From Psychromonas algicola (lineage in GTDB: Bacteria > Pseudomonadota > Gammaproteobacteria > Enterobacterales > Psychromonadaceae): a stretch of 64,000 nt of DNA. Both the position numbers and the translations under genes were made by a program. The notes under the pieces were generated by a model. The model saw nothing but the letters and a program-made list of their open reading frames with translations. It searched no databases and had not been told where the DNA came from. Location of the stretch: contig NZ_SNUB01000012.1 of the NCBI RefSeq assembly GCF_004378355.1, forward strand, positions 1-64,000. Direction: 5' to 3'. This document shows positions 17,892 to 27,939 of the stretch, piece after piece; the first letter of the stretch is position 1, and every line of letters begins with the position of its first letter.

Positions 17892-18752
17892 TTATAAATT
17901 CTCTAATCCCCATTTATATAAATCATTTTTTTTGAGGTTGTGGATTTCTGCAGTTATTGCCGCTGCTTTTTTAAGCGGAAGTTCTTTCTTCAATAAAGTT
18001 AAAGTATTAATCGCTTCCACAGATAAAGCTCCTTGAGCTTTACTTGCGCCTGCAATCATTAACACAAATTCACCACGACAATGATTGGTATCTTGATTTA
18101 GCCAATCTAACATTTCATCAGCAGGTAACACATAATAGGATTCGAACATTTTGGTTAATTCACGTGCGATGACTAATTGTCGCTCTGCCCCCATGATATT
18201 AATAATATGTTTAACCGTATCTTGAATACGACGAGGTGACTCATAAAAAATCATCGTTTGCGTTTCTTCAGCTAAAGCAGTCAATTTTTCTGTTTTTGCT
18301 TTTTCTTTTACAGGTAAAAAACCTTCAAATGAAAATCGATCAGAAGGTAAGCCTGCGGCAGAAAGCGCAGTAATGGCGGCACAAGCTCCAGGAACAGGAA
18401 CAACATCAACTCCCGCTTCACGACATTCATTGACTAAATGATAACCTGGGTCACTAATTAACGGGGTGCCAGCATCAGAAATTAACGCAACGGATTGACC
18501 TGCTTTTATTTTTTCAATTAATACGCTACCGCGCTGACGTTCGTTATGATCATGCAATGGAAAAGTGGGTTTACTAATTTGATAATAGCTTAATAACTTG
18601 CCACTATGGCGTGTATCTTCTGCTGCAATTAAATCGACGCCTTTTAATATTTCGATGGCACGGTAAGTAATATCGCTGATATTGCCTAGTGGAGTAGCAA
18701 CAATGTATAATTTTGCACTTACTTCGTTATTTAATTGGTCATTTTCAGGCAT
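17892..18752 (-). CDS. rsmI: 16S rRNA 2'-O-methyltransferase RsmI (C1402)
   Basis: 286 residues, the usual RsmI length. It is a tetrapyrrole-methylase-fold enzyme using SAM to methylate the 2'-OH of C1402 in 16S rRNA. Diagnostic motifs include ATPLGNISDITYRA (near residue 19), AEDTRHSGKLL, ISDAGTPLISDPGY and VPGACAAITALSAAGLPSDR. It lies 49 bp upstream of the rnpB start on the same strand, and diverges from lpoA across a 200-bp promoter gap, as in many gammaproteobacteria. Confidence 0.96.
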   Translation of the reverse strand: MPENDQLNNEVSAKLYIVATPLGNISDITYRAIEILKGVDLIAAEDTRHSGKLLSYYQISKPTFPLHDHNERQRGSVLIEKIKAGQSVALISDAGTPLISDPGYHLVNECREAGVDVVPVPGACAAITALSAAGLPSDRFSFEGFLPVKEKAKTEKLTALAEETQTMIFYESPRRIQDTVKHIINIMGAERQLVIARELTKMFESYYVLPADEMLDWLNQDTNHCRGEFVLMIAGASKAQGALSVEAINTLTLLKKELPLKKAAAITAEIHNLKKNDLYKWGLENL

Positions 18753-18951
18753 AATACGCTCTAATAAATTGTTAAGGATTGTTTAACTCAGTCTGCAATA
18801 TTACACTATAGGTATCTTGATACCTAGATTGAAGTTATCTTGAAACTTAGTTTAATAAATAGATGTCAATATAGACTAACAAACAGATTGAATTTAATCG
18901 GAATTATCTGACAACAGATCTCAAATCGGCTTGATTAAAAAGGACAAAAAT

Positions 18952-21114
18952 TTGAACGCTTCAACAATATCACTACGTGCCTTATACCTTCCCTGTATCG
19001 CTTTTAGCCTTTTAGTTATTTCTGCTTGTTCTAGCACAACTGAAGGCCCAAAAACACCACCTAAAATCTTTAACCAAGATGCGTCAGTTAAAGCCGAGGT
19101 ATTACTTAAAAAGGCAGATGAAGCTAACGAAAATGAAAATACCGATTGGCAATTAGCTGCACTACAAGCCTTAACTGAAGAAAATCAATACGTTTTAGCC
19201 GATTCTGTAATTGAACATTTAAATAAAAAAACATTAACACCTAAACAGCAAAATGATTTTGCGTTATTGGTTGCTAACAATGAATATACAAAAAACCGCC
19301 TAGAGGTTGCATTAATTACCTTAAACAAAATCAACACTGATTTATTATCTGCTGATGCCTATTTACATTACTTAAAATTGAAATCGAGCATTTACATTCG
19401 TCATAAAAATCACCAAGCCGCAGTAGATACGTTATTAACATTAACCCCTCTACTAAAAAACAGTGATGAGATTCAGCAATATAACGATACCTTATTTATG
19501 CAATTGGTTGCCTTAAGCCCTGAGGTTTTAAATCAATTCCAAACAACTAATTTAACACTGAGCCGAGAGTCAGAAACAGAATCACTCGGCACTGGTGAAA
19601 ACTCATTAGCAGAACGATTGGCTGCGATTGAAGCGGAAATGAATGCCAATACAAGCCCAAGTCAATTAACCGAAGAAGATATTTTCATTCAAGGTTGGTA
19701 TGCACTTGCAAGCCTTTATCAGCGTTACCAATTACGTACAAATCAATTATTACGTTCTTTAGAAACATGGCAGAGTAATTACCCAACTCATCCAGCCTTA
19801 AGCAACATGCCGACGCCATTACGTAATATTTCAGAAACAAGCCCATATCGCCCAAGTAAAATAGCAGTGCTATTACCTTTATCTGGAAGATTCCAACAAC
19901 AAGCACAGGCTTTGCAATATGGTATTAGTGATGCATTCTATAATCAGGTTGCGCTACATAAAAAATTAAAACTTGAAGAAGAAGCACTAAAAAACAATAT
20001 TGCTCGATTATCTGAAAGTAACTTTAATGATAATGTTGTTGATGTGAATGCTTCTGAAGTAAAAAGTGATTTCGATTTCCCAGTACCAAGCTTATTGTTC
20101 TTCGATACCAATGAGTTAAGTATGGTTGAAATTGCTCAACAGCTTCAAGATCAAAATATTAATTTTGTTATTGGCCCACTGTTAAAGCCGAACTTAGAAC
20201 AATTTTTACCTCTAGTAGAAAACATTCCAGTATTAATGTTGAATGCTTTACCTTCAGACAAAAAATTAGACAGTAACGGTGAGCCTAAATTACAAGGTTC
20301 TTCATTACACTATTCTTTTGCTCTATCGCCAGAAGGTGAAGCAGAACAAGCTGCGGAATTAATTTCTCAAAACAAACATAAAAAACCATTGATTCTAGCG
20401 CCACGTTCGAACTTTGGTCAGCGAGTTGCTGGTGCATTTGAAGCACGTTGGAATAAGCTTAATGTTGAACGCCAAGAGCAATCTGATAATGCCTTAGAAA
20501 GCTACCCAGCAGAAACTCACTACTTTACTAGCAAACCAGATTTAGCTCGTTTTATTGATACTACGCTGCAAACGAATAAAAGTAAGGAACGTATTAATCA
20601 AATCAAAGGCATTATCGGAAAACCTGTAGAAACAGAAGTTCGAAGCCGTCGTGATGTGGATGCTATTTATTTGGTGAGTGATCGCAGTGAACTGATTTTA
20701 TTAAAACCTTTCATTTCTGTGTCTATTAGTCCTTTTGCACAACGCATTCCGCTTTATGCAAGCTCTCGTAGCCATGATGTAGATTTAACAAGTCAGCAAA
20801 ACAAAGAACTATCTAACCTAACTTTTTCTGATATTGCTTTCTTAATGGATGATAAGAGCCAAATTAACCAAGAAGTACAGGCTATCTGGCCAAAACAACG
20901 TTTTAGCACTTTAAGACTCTTTGCCCTAGGTTTTGATAGTTACAATTTGATTGAGCAATTAAAACAATTACAAGTTATCGATGGTTATTACTTCCAAGGA
21001 TTAACGGGTGAGTTAACTTTGGATAAAAGCAATACTATCAATACTAAATTGCAATGGGCAAAATACCAAAAAGGTAGTTTAGTTGAAGTTACCCCGCCTG
21101 CTTCAAGCCAGTAA
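18952..21114 (+). CDS. lpoA: Outer-membrane lipoprotein LpoA, activator of PBP1A
   Basis: About 720 residues from a TTG at 18952, chosen because AAGGA lies seven bases upstream; an earlier TTG at 18931 lacks a site. Lipobox VISAC gives an N-terminal lipidated Cys. A helical TPR-like N-domain is followed by a low-complexity stretch and a C-terminal periplasmic-binding-protein fold (KIAVLLPLSGRFQQQAQALQ, near residues 303-322). It spans the periplasm from the outer membrane to stimulate the transpeptidase activity of PBP1A in peptidoglycan synthesis. It overlaps yraN by about 30 bp and heads the lpoA-yraN-diaA-dolP operon. E. coli LpoA is about 680 residues, so this one is slightly long. Confidence 0.93.
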   Translation: MNASTISLRALYLPCIAFSLLVISACSSTTEGPKTPPKIFNQDASVKAEVLLKKADEANENENTDWQLAALQALTEENQYVLADSVIEHLNKKTLTPKQQNDFALLVANNEYTKNRLEVALITLNKINTDLLSADAYLHYLKLKSSIYIRHKNHQAAVDTLLTLTPLLKNSDEIQQYNDTLFMQLVALSPEVLNQFQTTNLTLSRESETESLGTGENSLAERLAAIEAEMNANTSPSQLTEEDIFIQGWYALASLYQRYQLRTNQLLRSLETWQSNYPTHPALSNMPTPLRNISETSPYRPSKIAVLLPLSGRFQQQAQALQYGISDAFYNQVALHKKLKLEEEALKNNIARLSESNFNDNVVDVNASEVKSDFDFPVPSLLFFDTNELSMVEIAQQLQDQNINFVIGPLLKPNLEQFLPLVENIPVLMLNALPSDKKLDSNGEPKLQGSSLHYSFALSPEGEAEQAAELISQNKHKKPLILAPRSNFGQRVAGAFEARWNKLNVERQEQSDNALESYPAETHYFTSKPDLARFIDTTLQTNKSKERINQIKGIIGKPVETEVRSRRDVDAIYLVSDRSELILLKPFISVSISPFAQRIPLYASSRSHDVDLTSQQNKELSNLTFSDIAFLMDDKSQINQEVQAIWPKQRFSTLRLFALGFDSYNLIEQLKQLQVIDGYYFQGLTGELTLDKSNTINTKLQWAKYQKGSLVEVTPPASSQ

Positions 21115-21451
21115 TTCCAGTGGCGTAAAATATGAAAAACAAGCCTTGGCGTTTCTAAAACAACAAGGTTTGTTACTCGTATGCCAAAACTTCTATTGCC
21201 GCTTTGGTGAAATAGATTTAATTATGTCAGAGCAAGACACATTAATATTTATAGAAGTTCGTTATAGAAAGAATCAAGAATATGGTGGTGCAGAAGCTTC
21301 TATCACTCGCCAAAAACAACAAAAAATTATTAAAACAGCTAAACATTATTTATCGCAATTAGAGTATGAACCTTATTGCCGTTTTGATGTGGTCACTATC
21401 AGTGAAAAAACAACTCAACCGCAATGGATACAAGATGCATTTCAAGAGTAA
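21083..21451 (+). CDS. yraN: YraN family endonuclease-like protein
   Basis: 122 residues of the UPF0102 family. It has the restriction-endonuclease-like core GEIDLIMSEQDTLIFIEVRYR, shown here in its parts GEIDLIM (about 47-53) and FIEVRYR (62-68), with Asp/Glu residues that fit a nuclease metal site, then YGGAEASITRQKQQK. Its biochemical function is unsettled. The start is uncertain: the longest frame uses TTG at 21083, inside the end of lpoA; a start nearer 21110-21130 is also possible. Conserved position between lpoA and diaA. Confidence 0.88.
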   Translation: MKLPRLLQASNSSGVKYEKQALAFLKQQGLLLVCQNFYCRFGEIDLIMSEQDTLIFIEVRYRKNQEYGGAEASITRQKQQKIIKTAKHYLSQLEYEPYCRFDVVTISEKTTQPQWIQDAFQE

Positions 21452-21458
21452 CCAATAG

Positions 21459-22046
21459 ATGATTAACGAAAAAATTAAAGCCCACTTTGCCGAAAGTATT
21501 CAAACTAAAATTGTTGCAGCAGAAGCCCTACCAGAGCAAATTGAATTAGCTGCCGTTATGCTTAAAGAATGTTTGATTAACGGCCACAAGTTACTGATTT
21601 GTGGAAATGGCGGTGCAGCAGGACTAGCTCAAATTTTTGCCTCACATTTATTAAATAAATACGAAACTGACCGCCCTGCTTTACCCGCCATCGCCATTAC
21701 TTCAGATTCATCTTTAGTGTCTGCAATTGCTAGCGACAGTCACTTTGACCAAATCTATGCACGCCAAATTTCAGCCTTAGCCCAACCTGGCGATATTCTA
21801 ATCACCATAAGTCATGGTGGTAACAGTCGTAATATGGTGAAAGCCGTTGAAACAGCATTAAGTAAAAATTTAAAAATAATTGCTTTAACCGGGGTTGATG
21901 GTGGTGAAATTGCAGGTTTATTGGGTACGGAAGATGTGGAAATCCGCGCTCCAAGTGATAAAGGAGCTCGTATTGAAGAAATTCACCTTTTAGTAGTGAA
22001 CTCTTTGAGTGATTTGATTGACCAACAATTATTCCCACAATACTAG
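21459..22046 (+). CDS. diaA: DnaA initiator-associating protein DiaA (SIS domain)
   Basis: 195 residues with a single SIS domain ([60 protein letters not shown]; ending [13 protein letters not shown]). DiaA forms a tetramer that binds several DnaA molecules and promotes initiation at oriC. GmhA (sedoheptulose-7-phosphate isomerase) is a close paralog, but gene order lpoA-yraN-diaA-dolP makes DiaA the better call. It begins a few bases after the yraN stop. Confidence 0.93.
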   Translation: MINEKIKAHFAESIQTKIVAAEALPEQIELAAVMLKECLINGHKLLICGNGGAAGLAQIFASHLLNKYETDRPALPAIAITSDSSLVSAIASDSHFDQIYARQISALAQPGDILITISHGGNSRNMVKAVETALSKNLKIIALTGVDGGEIAGLLGTEDVEIRAPSDKGARIEEIHLLVVNSLSDLIDQQLFPQY

Positions 22047-22053
22047 GAACATT

Positions 22054-22644
22054 ATGAAATCCTTTCGTCCTCTTTTAACTATCTTGTTAAGTGCTTTGAT
22101 ATTACAAGGTTGTACTAAAAGCGTTTTAGACACAACAAAAACCGTGGTTAAAGCTGCTACGCCAGTGAATATTGGCACTTACAAACCAACACCTAATGAC
22201 AGCGATTTATCAATTATCGCACTTGAAAAAATCATTGCCTCTGATGCCTACCAAAAAGGAATGCGCATTAACCTAGTCACAAATGATGGCCGAGTGTTAT
22301 TAATTGGGCAAGTGGATACAGAAGAAAATCGCGCTAAAATTGAAAAAGAAGTGATCAGTATTAAAGGCGTAAAAGAGGTTTATAACCAACTACGTATAGG
22401 TAAACCTATCAGCCTAGTGCAACAAGCTAAAGATAGTTTAACGACGATTAAAGTAAAAGCCAAACTGGCAGGACACAATAAAATAAACGCGCTAAAAATC
22501 AAAGTAGTTACAGAGAATGATGAAGTATTTATTATTGGTACAGTAAGTAAAGAGACCGCTTATTACGCCACTTTTGTTACACGGCAAGTTACCGGTGTCG
22601 GTAGAGTGATTAAAGTCTTTCAGTTGTTACCTGATGAAGAATAG
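22054..22644 (+). CDS. dolP: BON-domain outer-membrane lipoprotein DolP (YraP)
   Basis: 196 residues. The start at 22054 follows AGGAAC and is just after the diaA stop. Signal with lipobox LILQGC, then two BON domains (about residues 50-115, with VLLIGQVDTEENRAKIEKEV; and 125-190, with FIIGTVSKETAYYA). DolP is an outer-membrane lipoprotein that binds anionic phospholipid at division sites and supports BAM function and envelope integrity. Last gene of the lpoA operon; a bidirectional terminator follows. Confidence 0.94.
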   Translation: MKSFRPLLTILLSALILQGCTKSVLDTTKTVVKAATPVNIGTYKPTPNDSDLSIIALEKIIASDAYQKGMRINLVTNDGRVLLIGQVDTEENRAKIEKEVISIKGVKEVYNQLRIGKPISLVQQAKDSLTTIKVKAKLAGHNKINALKIKVVTENDEVFIIGTVSKETAYYATFVTRQVTGVGRVIKVFQLLPDEE

Positions 22645-22668
22645 CTAATTTAATTGAATGATAGATAC

Positions 22669-22698
22669 AAAAAAGGAGTGAAACATCACTCCTTTTTT
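22669..22698. terminator. Bidirectional terminator between dolP and yfgJ
   Basis: GGAGTGA (22675-22681) pairs with TCACTCC (22686-22692) around a 4-nt loop, flanked by six A and six T residues, so it works in both directions between two convergent operons. Confidence 0.88.
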
Positions 22699-22727
22699 AT
22701 TACAACAACTTACTTATTCAAGCCGTT

Positions 22728-22955
22728 TCATTGCTCAATAAACGTATAAACAGCCGTAGATTTACTCTTTTGCTCATTACAATTATTACACCAGAAACTG
22801 ACTGCACCACACGCTTTTAACCTTTGTAAAACATCGCCACATTGGTGGCAAGTAATTTCAATATTGAAATCACTATTGCAGCTTTCACAGTGGCGTTTTA
22901 ACTCGCCACTACGCTCAAGTTCAGCATGACATTTGGGACAGTCTTGTGGTGTCAT
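22728..22955 (-). CDS. yfgJ: Zinc-ribbon protein, YfgJ family
   Basis: 75 residues with three Cys pairs and a further CxxC: CPKC, CESC, CHQC and CNNC, so probably two zinc ribbons. The stretch LQRLKACGAVSFWC matches the LKACGAVDYFC signature of E. coli YfgJ, which also lies next to der. Function unknown. It starts 3 bp after the der stop and is the last gene of the der end of the operon. Confidence 0.88.
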   Translation of the reverse strand: MTPQDCPKCHAELERSGELKRHCESCNSDFNIEITCHQCGDVLQRLKACGAVSFWCNNCNEQKSKSTAVYTFIEQ

Positions 22956-22958
22956 TAT

Positions 22959-24428
22959 TTAGCTCTTTTTGTTGTTGTAATTCATCATTAGACGTTTACG
23001 TTTATACATTTGATGCGGTGTTAATTTATTACGGCGACCTTCAAATGGATTACTACCTTCTCTAAACTCAATACGGATTGGTGTTCCCATAATGCCTAAA
23101 GAACGGCGGAAGTAATTCATTAAATAACGCTTGTAAGAATCGGCTAATTTTTTTACTTGGTTACCGTGTATGACGATCAATGGCGGATTATACCCACCCG
23201 CATGTGCATAACGTAATTTAACACGACGAGCACCTACCATTGGTGGCTCATGATCTTCTGTTGCCATGCCCATAATACGCGTTAACATTGCCGTTGAAAT
23301 ACGTTTAGTTGAAGAAGTATAAGCTTCCTCTACAGATTCAAATAAATGTCCAACACCGGTTCCGTGCAATGCTGAAATAAAGTGAATTTTTGCAAAGTCG
23401 ATAAAGCCTAAACGACGATCGAGTTCAGTTTTAACACGCTCTTTATCGTATTCGGTCATACCGTCCCATTTATTCACTGCAATCACTAATGAACGACCAG
23501 AGTTTAAAGTGTAACCTAATAAGCTTAAATCTTGCTCTGCAATACCATCTCGGGCATCAATGATTAACATAACAACGTTTGAATCTTCAATCGCTTTTAA
23601 GGTTTTAATCACTGAAAACTTCTCAACAGTTTCATGTACTTTCTTACGCTTACGTACACCAGCAGTATCAATTAATACATATTCGCGACCATCACGTTCC
23701 ATTGGTATATAAATACTGTCACGAGTCGTTCCTGGCATATCGTATACAAGTACACGCTCTTCACCCAGAATACGGTTGGTTAGTGTTGATTTACCTACAT
23801 TTGGACGACCAATTAAAGCAAGCTTGATAGGTAAAGCAGCTAAACGTTCTTGCTCTTTTGCAATTTCATCTTCGTCTTCATCATCAAGATCTAATGCAAA
23901 TTCATATTCATCAACTTCATCTGAAACTAGGTTTTGTTCTTGGAAATCTTCAAGTGCCGCATCGATCATTTGGCGTACACCTTTACCATGTGCTGCTGCA
24001 ATATGGTAAACTTCTCCTAATGCGAGTGCGTAAAATTCACCACAAACCGAATCAGCATCGATTCCATCAGTCTTATTAGCCACAACCATGACTTTTTTGT
24101 TTTGTTTACGTAAATGCGTTGCAATGGCTTCATCAGCCACCGTTAATCCTGCACGCGCATCAACAAGAAATAACACTGCATCTGCTTCTTCGATAGCAAT
24201 TAATGATTGCTCAGCCATTAATGCATCAATGCCTTTTTCATCACCTTCAATACCACCAGTATCAATAACGATAAATTCAAGTTCTTCTACTTTAGCTTGA
24301 CCATATTTACGGTCACGCGTTAAACCGGGGAAATCGGCTACAATCGCATCTCGAGTGCGTGTTAAACGATTAAAAAGAGTAGATTTACCCACATTTGGGC
24401 GACCTACTAAGGCGATGACTGGTAACAT
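22959..24428 (-). CDS. der: Ribosome-associated GTPase Der (EngA)
   Basis: 489 residues with two tandem GTPase domains, unique to Der. First domain: G1 [12 protein letters not shown] near residues 8-19, G3 DTGG, G4 NKTDG. An acidic linker ([19 protein letters not shown]) follows. Second domain: [12 protein letters not shown] near 207-218, DTAGV, NKWDG. A C-terminal KH-like domain has basic ends ([15 protein letters not shown]). Der is essential for 50S subunit assembly. It is separated from bamB upstream by an intrinsic terminator, so it may also have its own promoter. Confidence 0.97.
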   Translation of the reverse strand: MLPVIALVGRPNVGKSTLFNRLTRTRDAIVADFPGLTRDRKYGQAKVEELEFIVIDTGGIEGDEKGIDALMAEQSLIAIEEADAVLFLVDARAGLTVADEAIATHLRKQNKKVMVVANKTDGIDADSVCGEFYALALGEVYHIAAAHGKGVRQMIDAALEDFQEQNLVSDEVDEYEFALDLDDEDEDEIAKEQERLAALPIKLALIGRPNVGKSTLTNRILGEERVLVYDMPGTTRDSIYIPMERDGREYVLIDTAGVRKRKKVHETVEKFSVIKTLKAIEDSNVVMLIIDARDGIAEQDLSLLGYTLNSGRSLVIAVNKWDGMTEYDKERVKTELDRRLGFIDFAKIHFISALHGTGVGHLFESVEEAYTSSTKRISTAMLTRIMGMATEDHEPPMVGARRVKLRYAHAGGYNPPLIVIHGNQVKKLADSYKRYLMNYFRRSLGIMGTPIRIEFREGSNPFEGRRNKLTPHQMYKRKRLMMNYNNKKS

Positions 24429-24446
24429 ATTGGAATCCTATAAAAC

Positions 24447-24475
24447 TAAAAAAGCCCCATGCAAAGCATAGGGCT
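24447..24475 (-). terminator. Intrinsic terminator between bamB and der
   Basis: On the minus strand AGCCCTATGC (from 24475) pairs with GCATGGGGCT (to 24453), with one T-G wobble and a 3-nt loop, followed by six T residues. It would stop or attenuate read-through from bamB into der. Confidence 0.85.
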
Positions 24476-24501
24476 ACAAGTATAGCGCAAACCGCGTTAA
24501 A

Positions 24502-25692
24502 TTATTCTACATTTAAGATCGGTTTTTCAATGGCAATCAATTCGCCATTACGTGTTTGTAAGTAAAGGTGAGTCGTCGTAGCGATAGGCTCTTTGTATAA
24601 ACCACCTTCATCTAAATCTTGTTGTGCAACAAACTGACCAGTAAGGCGATCAAGCCAGTGTAAATAGCCCTCTTCGTCACCTACTACTATATATTCATTG
24701 GCAACCGTAACCCCTGTTACATTACGGTAAGCAAGTTCTTTGTTTACCCAGTGCTGCTGTCCATCATCGCGGTCTACAGAGAAAATGTAACCTCTATAAT
24801 CAGTTAGAAAGATGTCTTGCCCACTTACAGTTAAGTTGCTAAAACCAGAGTATTTTTGAGACCAAATTTCGCGGCCAGTTAATAATTCGATAGCAACTAA
24901 GTTACCATTATAAGCTAATGCATAAACAATATTATTAAGCACAACAGGTTTCATATCAACATCAACTAAACGCTCAAGCTCTGTTGCACCATAAGGTCGA
25001 GCGATAGGTAATTGCCATCTACTTTGCCCTGTCATTAATAATGCAAGTGCCACATAGCCATCAGAGCGACCGTAAACGATCCCTCCCTGCGCAATGGTAG
25101 GTGTTGCATTACCACGTAATGTTAATTTAGGTTGAGAATTTGATAAGTGCCAAACTTGTTCGCCATTATCACTGTTCAATGCAATTAAATCACCACGGGA
25201 AGTATGAATAATTACTAATTTATTATCATAAACAGGTTGTGCTAGCACTTCACCAGAAACACGTGTAGACCATTTTACTTTACCGTCAGTGGCATTCAAC
25301 GCAAACACTTCAGCGTTTTCAGTACCAATAAATAAAGTGTTATCGCCTAAACCCACCCCACCAGAAATACGTGGAGAAGTATTTAATAAATCAGATTCAT
25401 TTGAAGTTAGGCTTGTCTTCCATAGCAACTTACCACGCTTGATTGAAAACGCTTTTACTGCACCGTTACGCGCTGCAACATAAACAGCTTTTTCATCAAC
25501 CGCTGGTTGTAACTGTGAATAATAATCACCAATGCCATTCCCAACACTTTGAGTCCAAGCAATTTTTGGTTGATAAGTGGCTTCAAAGATCGGCAATACA
25601 GCAGCTTGATTTTCCTCATCAGAAGAAGAACAAGCACTTAACATCAAAGCGGTACTAGCAATGATGGTTATATTCTTAACCCATTTAATCAT
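24502..25692 (-). CDS. bamB: BAM complex lipoprotein BamB
   Basis: 396 residues. Lipoprotein signal with lipobox LMLSAC (Cys near 21), then an eight-bladed beta-propeller built from PQQ-like repeats; recurring pieces include AFSIKRGKLLWKTSL, ALNATDGKVKWSTRVSG, ALNSDNGEQVWHL and AIELLTGREIWSQKYSG. BamB binds BamA in the outer membrane and helps fold beta-barrel proteins. It sits between yfgM and der as in E. coli. Confidence 0.96.
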   Translation of the reverse strand: MIKWVKNITIIASTALMLSACSSSDEENQAAVLPIFEATYQPKIAWTQSVGNGIGDYYSQLQPAVDEKAVYVAARNGAVKAFSIKRGKLLWKTSLTSNESDLLNTSPRISGGVGLGDNTLFIGTENAEVFALNATDGKVKWSTRVSGEVLAQPVYDNKLVIIHTSRGDLIALNSDNGEQVWHLSNSQPKLTLRGNATPTIAQGGIVYGRSDGYVALALLMTGQSRWQLPIARPYGATELERLVDVDMKPVVLNNIVYALAYNGNLVAIELLTGREIWSQKYSGFSNLTVSGQDIFLTDYRGYIFSVDRDDGQQHWVNKELAYRNVTGVTVANEYIVVGDEEGYLHWLDRLTGQFVAQQDLDEGGLYKEPIATTTHLYLQTRNGELIAIEKPILNVE

Positions 25693-25703
25693 TATTTGTC
25701 TCT

Positions 25704-26384
25704 TTATTGCGCAGCGTCTAAATTAGGAGCTGAGGCAACATCTACTTTAGCAACGGCTAAATCATCTAACTGTAATTGTAAAACAGGATCAACACGGCCA
25801 ATACTTGCATCGACAGCAGCTTGAAATGCTAAACGAGCTGACGCTAAATCACCTTGTTTTACATAAACAGTCCCTTTAGTTTGATTCGCTTTAACGATAA
25901 AACCTTCTTCTGTAATGTTATCTAGTGTTGCAATCGCTTGGTTATATTCGCCTAATTCAGCTTGTACTCGAGCTAAACGTAATTTGATCACTGGCATTAA
26001 AGGCTCGTAATCATTTGTTGCTAATAAATTAGTAAGCTGTGTTTTCGCTAGCTCAAAATTACGCTCTTTTACAGCTTCTTTGACTAATAATAAAGACGCT
26101 AACGTCGCGTAATTATTACCTTCGTTATCTGCAATAAAGGCTTGCATATCAGCCGCGCCTTGTTCAGAACTATCCGCTTCAAATTTCACTAAAACTTGTG
26201 CGAATTCACTTGAAGCTTGCTCTTGACCAGATAATGTAGCTTCACCGTAATAACGCCACCCCCACAGTCCAGCTAAACCAACAACAGCACCGACGATAAG
26301 CATGGTGCCATTCTCGCTCCACCACTTTTTAATCGCATCAACTTGTTGTTCTTCTGTTTCGTAACCTTCAATAATATCAACCAC
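25704..26384 (-). CDS. yfgM: Ancillary SecYEG translocon subunit YfgM
   Basis: 226 residues. A short cytosolic N-terminus (YETEEQQVDAIKKWWSENG) is followed by one membrane helix (about 27-45, LIVGAVVGLAGLWGWRYYG) and a periplasmic TPR-like helical domain. YfgM partners PpiD at the SecYEG translocon and assists periplasmic chaperone hand-over. It begins 37 bp after hisS and is 11 bp ahead of bamB, in the conserved operon. Confidence 0.94.
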   Translation of the reverse strand: MVDIIEGYETEEQQVDAIKKWWSENGTMLIVGAVVGLAGLWGWRYYGEATLSGQEQASSEFAQVLVKFEADSSEQGAADMQAFIADNEGNNYATLASLLLVKEAVKERNFELAKTQLTNLLATNDYEPLMPVIKLRLARVQAELGEYNQAIATLDNITEEGFIVKANQTKGTVYVKQGDLASARLAFQAAVDASIGRVDPVLQLQLDDLAVAKVDVASAPNLDAAQ

Positions 26385-26421
26385 GTGTATTCCTTACTTA
26401 ATCTATTTTTAATGAGTCTAT

Positions 26422-27699
26422 TTACGCAAAGTAGGTAGGTAATACCTTAACTAAGCTGTCGATTGCAACGGTTTGTTGCTCAGAATTACCTTGTAAATCT
26501 TTAATTGTGACGCAGCCACTTTCTAATTCATCTTCACCTATAATTAAAGCAACTGAAGCGCCACTTTTATCTGCGCGTTTCATTTGTTTTTTAAAGTTCC
26601 CCGCGCCACAGTGATGCATCATTTTTAGGTGCGGTAATTGATCTCGAATTAACTCTGCCGCTTTAAAACCTGCGATATCCGTTCCTTCCCCTACTAAAAT
26701 ACTGTAGATATCGACATCACCTTTAACGTCACTATTTAGCGCTAATGTTTCAAGCATTAAAATAATACGCTCTAACCCCATTGCAAAGCCAACAGCCGGT
26801 GTTGCTTTACCACCAAGTTGTTCTACTAAACCATCGTAACGTCCACCAGCACAAATAGTGCCTTGAGATCCTAAGCTTGATGTCACCCATTCAAATACGG
26901 TGCGATTGTAATAATCTAAACCACGTACAATTTTTTCATTGATTACGTATTTAACGCCAGCTGCGTCCAAGTAAGCTTGTACTTTCGCAAAATGCTCTGC
27001 AGTTTCGTCACCAAAATAATCAGATAGTTTCGGTGCATCCACTAAAATAGCTTGAACGGCTTCATTTTTGCTATCCAACACACGTAAAGGGTTAGTTAAC
27101 ATACGACGTTTACTATCTTCATCTAGTTTATCTTCATGTAGCTTTAAGAACTCAACCAGTTTACCTTTGTAAATATTGCGCTCTTCGTTACTGCCTAATG
27201 AATTAAGCTGTAACTCAACATGTTCTTCAATGCCCAATGCTTTCCATAAGCGAGCAGATAATAAAATAACTTCTGCGTCAATGTCTGCGCTAGCAATACC
27301 AAATGTTTCAATGCCCACTTGATGAAATTGACGATAACGCCCTTTTTGCGGACGTTCGTGACGGAACATAGGTCCGATATACCACATTCTACGTTCTTGG
27401 TTATATAACAAACCATGTTCGTTACCAGCACGCACACATGATGCAGTGCCTTCTGGACGTAAAGTTAAACTATCACCATTACGATCATCAAAGGTATACA
27501 TTTCTTTTTCAACGATATCTGTTACTTCACCAATCGAGCGTTTAAAAAGATGTGTACTTTCTACAATGGGCATACGAATCTCAGAATAACCGTAACTGCT
27601 TACTGTTTTTCTGATCAACGATTCTAATTTCTGCCAAACAGGAGTCTGTTCAGGAAGGGTATCATTCATACCGCGAATAGCTTGTATCTTCTTTGCCAC
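26422..27699 (-). CDS. hisS: Histidyl-tRNA synthetase
   Basis: 425 residues from a GTG at 27699. This start gives the family-typical [18 protein letters not shown] and has GGAA upstream; an upstream ATG adding 18 residues is unlikely. Class II catalytic core: motif 2 [19 protein letters not shown], His-specific [13 protein letters not shown] and motif 3 [12 protein letters not shown]-terminal anticodon-binding domain. It charges tRNA-His in the cytosol. It is separated from ispG by a terminator, so it may be transcribed partly on its own. Confidence 0.97.
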   Translation of the reverse strand: MAKKIQAIRGMNDTLPEQTPVWQKLESLIRKTVSSYGYSEIRMPIVESTHLFKRSIGEVTDIVEKEMYTFDDRNGDSLTLRPEGTASCVRAGNEHGLLYNQERRMWYIGPMFRHERPQKGRYRQFHQVGIETFGIASADIDAEVILLSARLWKALGIEEHVELQLNSLGSNEERNIYKGKLVEFLKLHEDKLDEDSKRRMLTNPLRVLDSKNEAVQAILVDAPKLSDYFGDETAEHFAKVQAYLDAAGVKYVINEKIVRGLDYYNRTVFEWVTSSLGSQGTICAGGRYDGLVEQLGGKATPAVGFAMGLERIILMLETLALNSDVKGDVDIYSILVGEGTDIAGFKAAELIRDQLPHLKMMHHCGAGNFKKQMKRADKSGASVALIIGEDELESGCVTIKDLQGNSEQQTVAIDSLVKVLPTYFA

Positions 27700-27834
27700 A
27701 ATGATTTCCGAATTTTGTAGATGAATAAAAACACACCTAAAGTGTATTTCCAATAAAATTGAGAGTTATTATAAGGAAGTTTGACGGTAGATGGAACAAT
27801 CCAACTCGGCTTTGCGGGTTTTAATCTTAATAAA

Positions 27835-27863
27835 AAGCCCAAATATCAAAAACATTTGGGCTT
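27835..27863 (-). terminator. Intrinsic terminator between ispG and hisS
   Basis: AAGCCCAAAT (27835-27844) and ATTTGGGCTT (27854-27863) form a 10-bp perfect stem with a 9-nt loop, followed on the minus strand by five T residues. Confidence 0.85.
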
Positions 27864-27939
27864 ATTGCTTGTTTTTAGTAAAAACGATTAGTTAACTTAA
27901 GCTTATTACATCACACAGTTTCAACTTAAGTTAAGAAAA

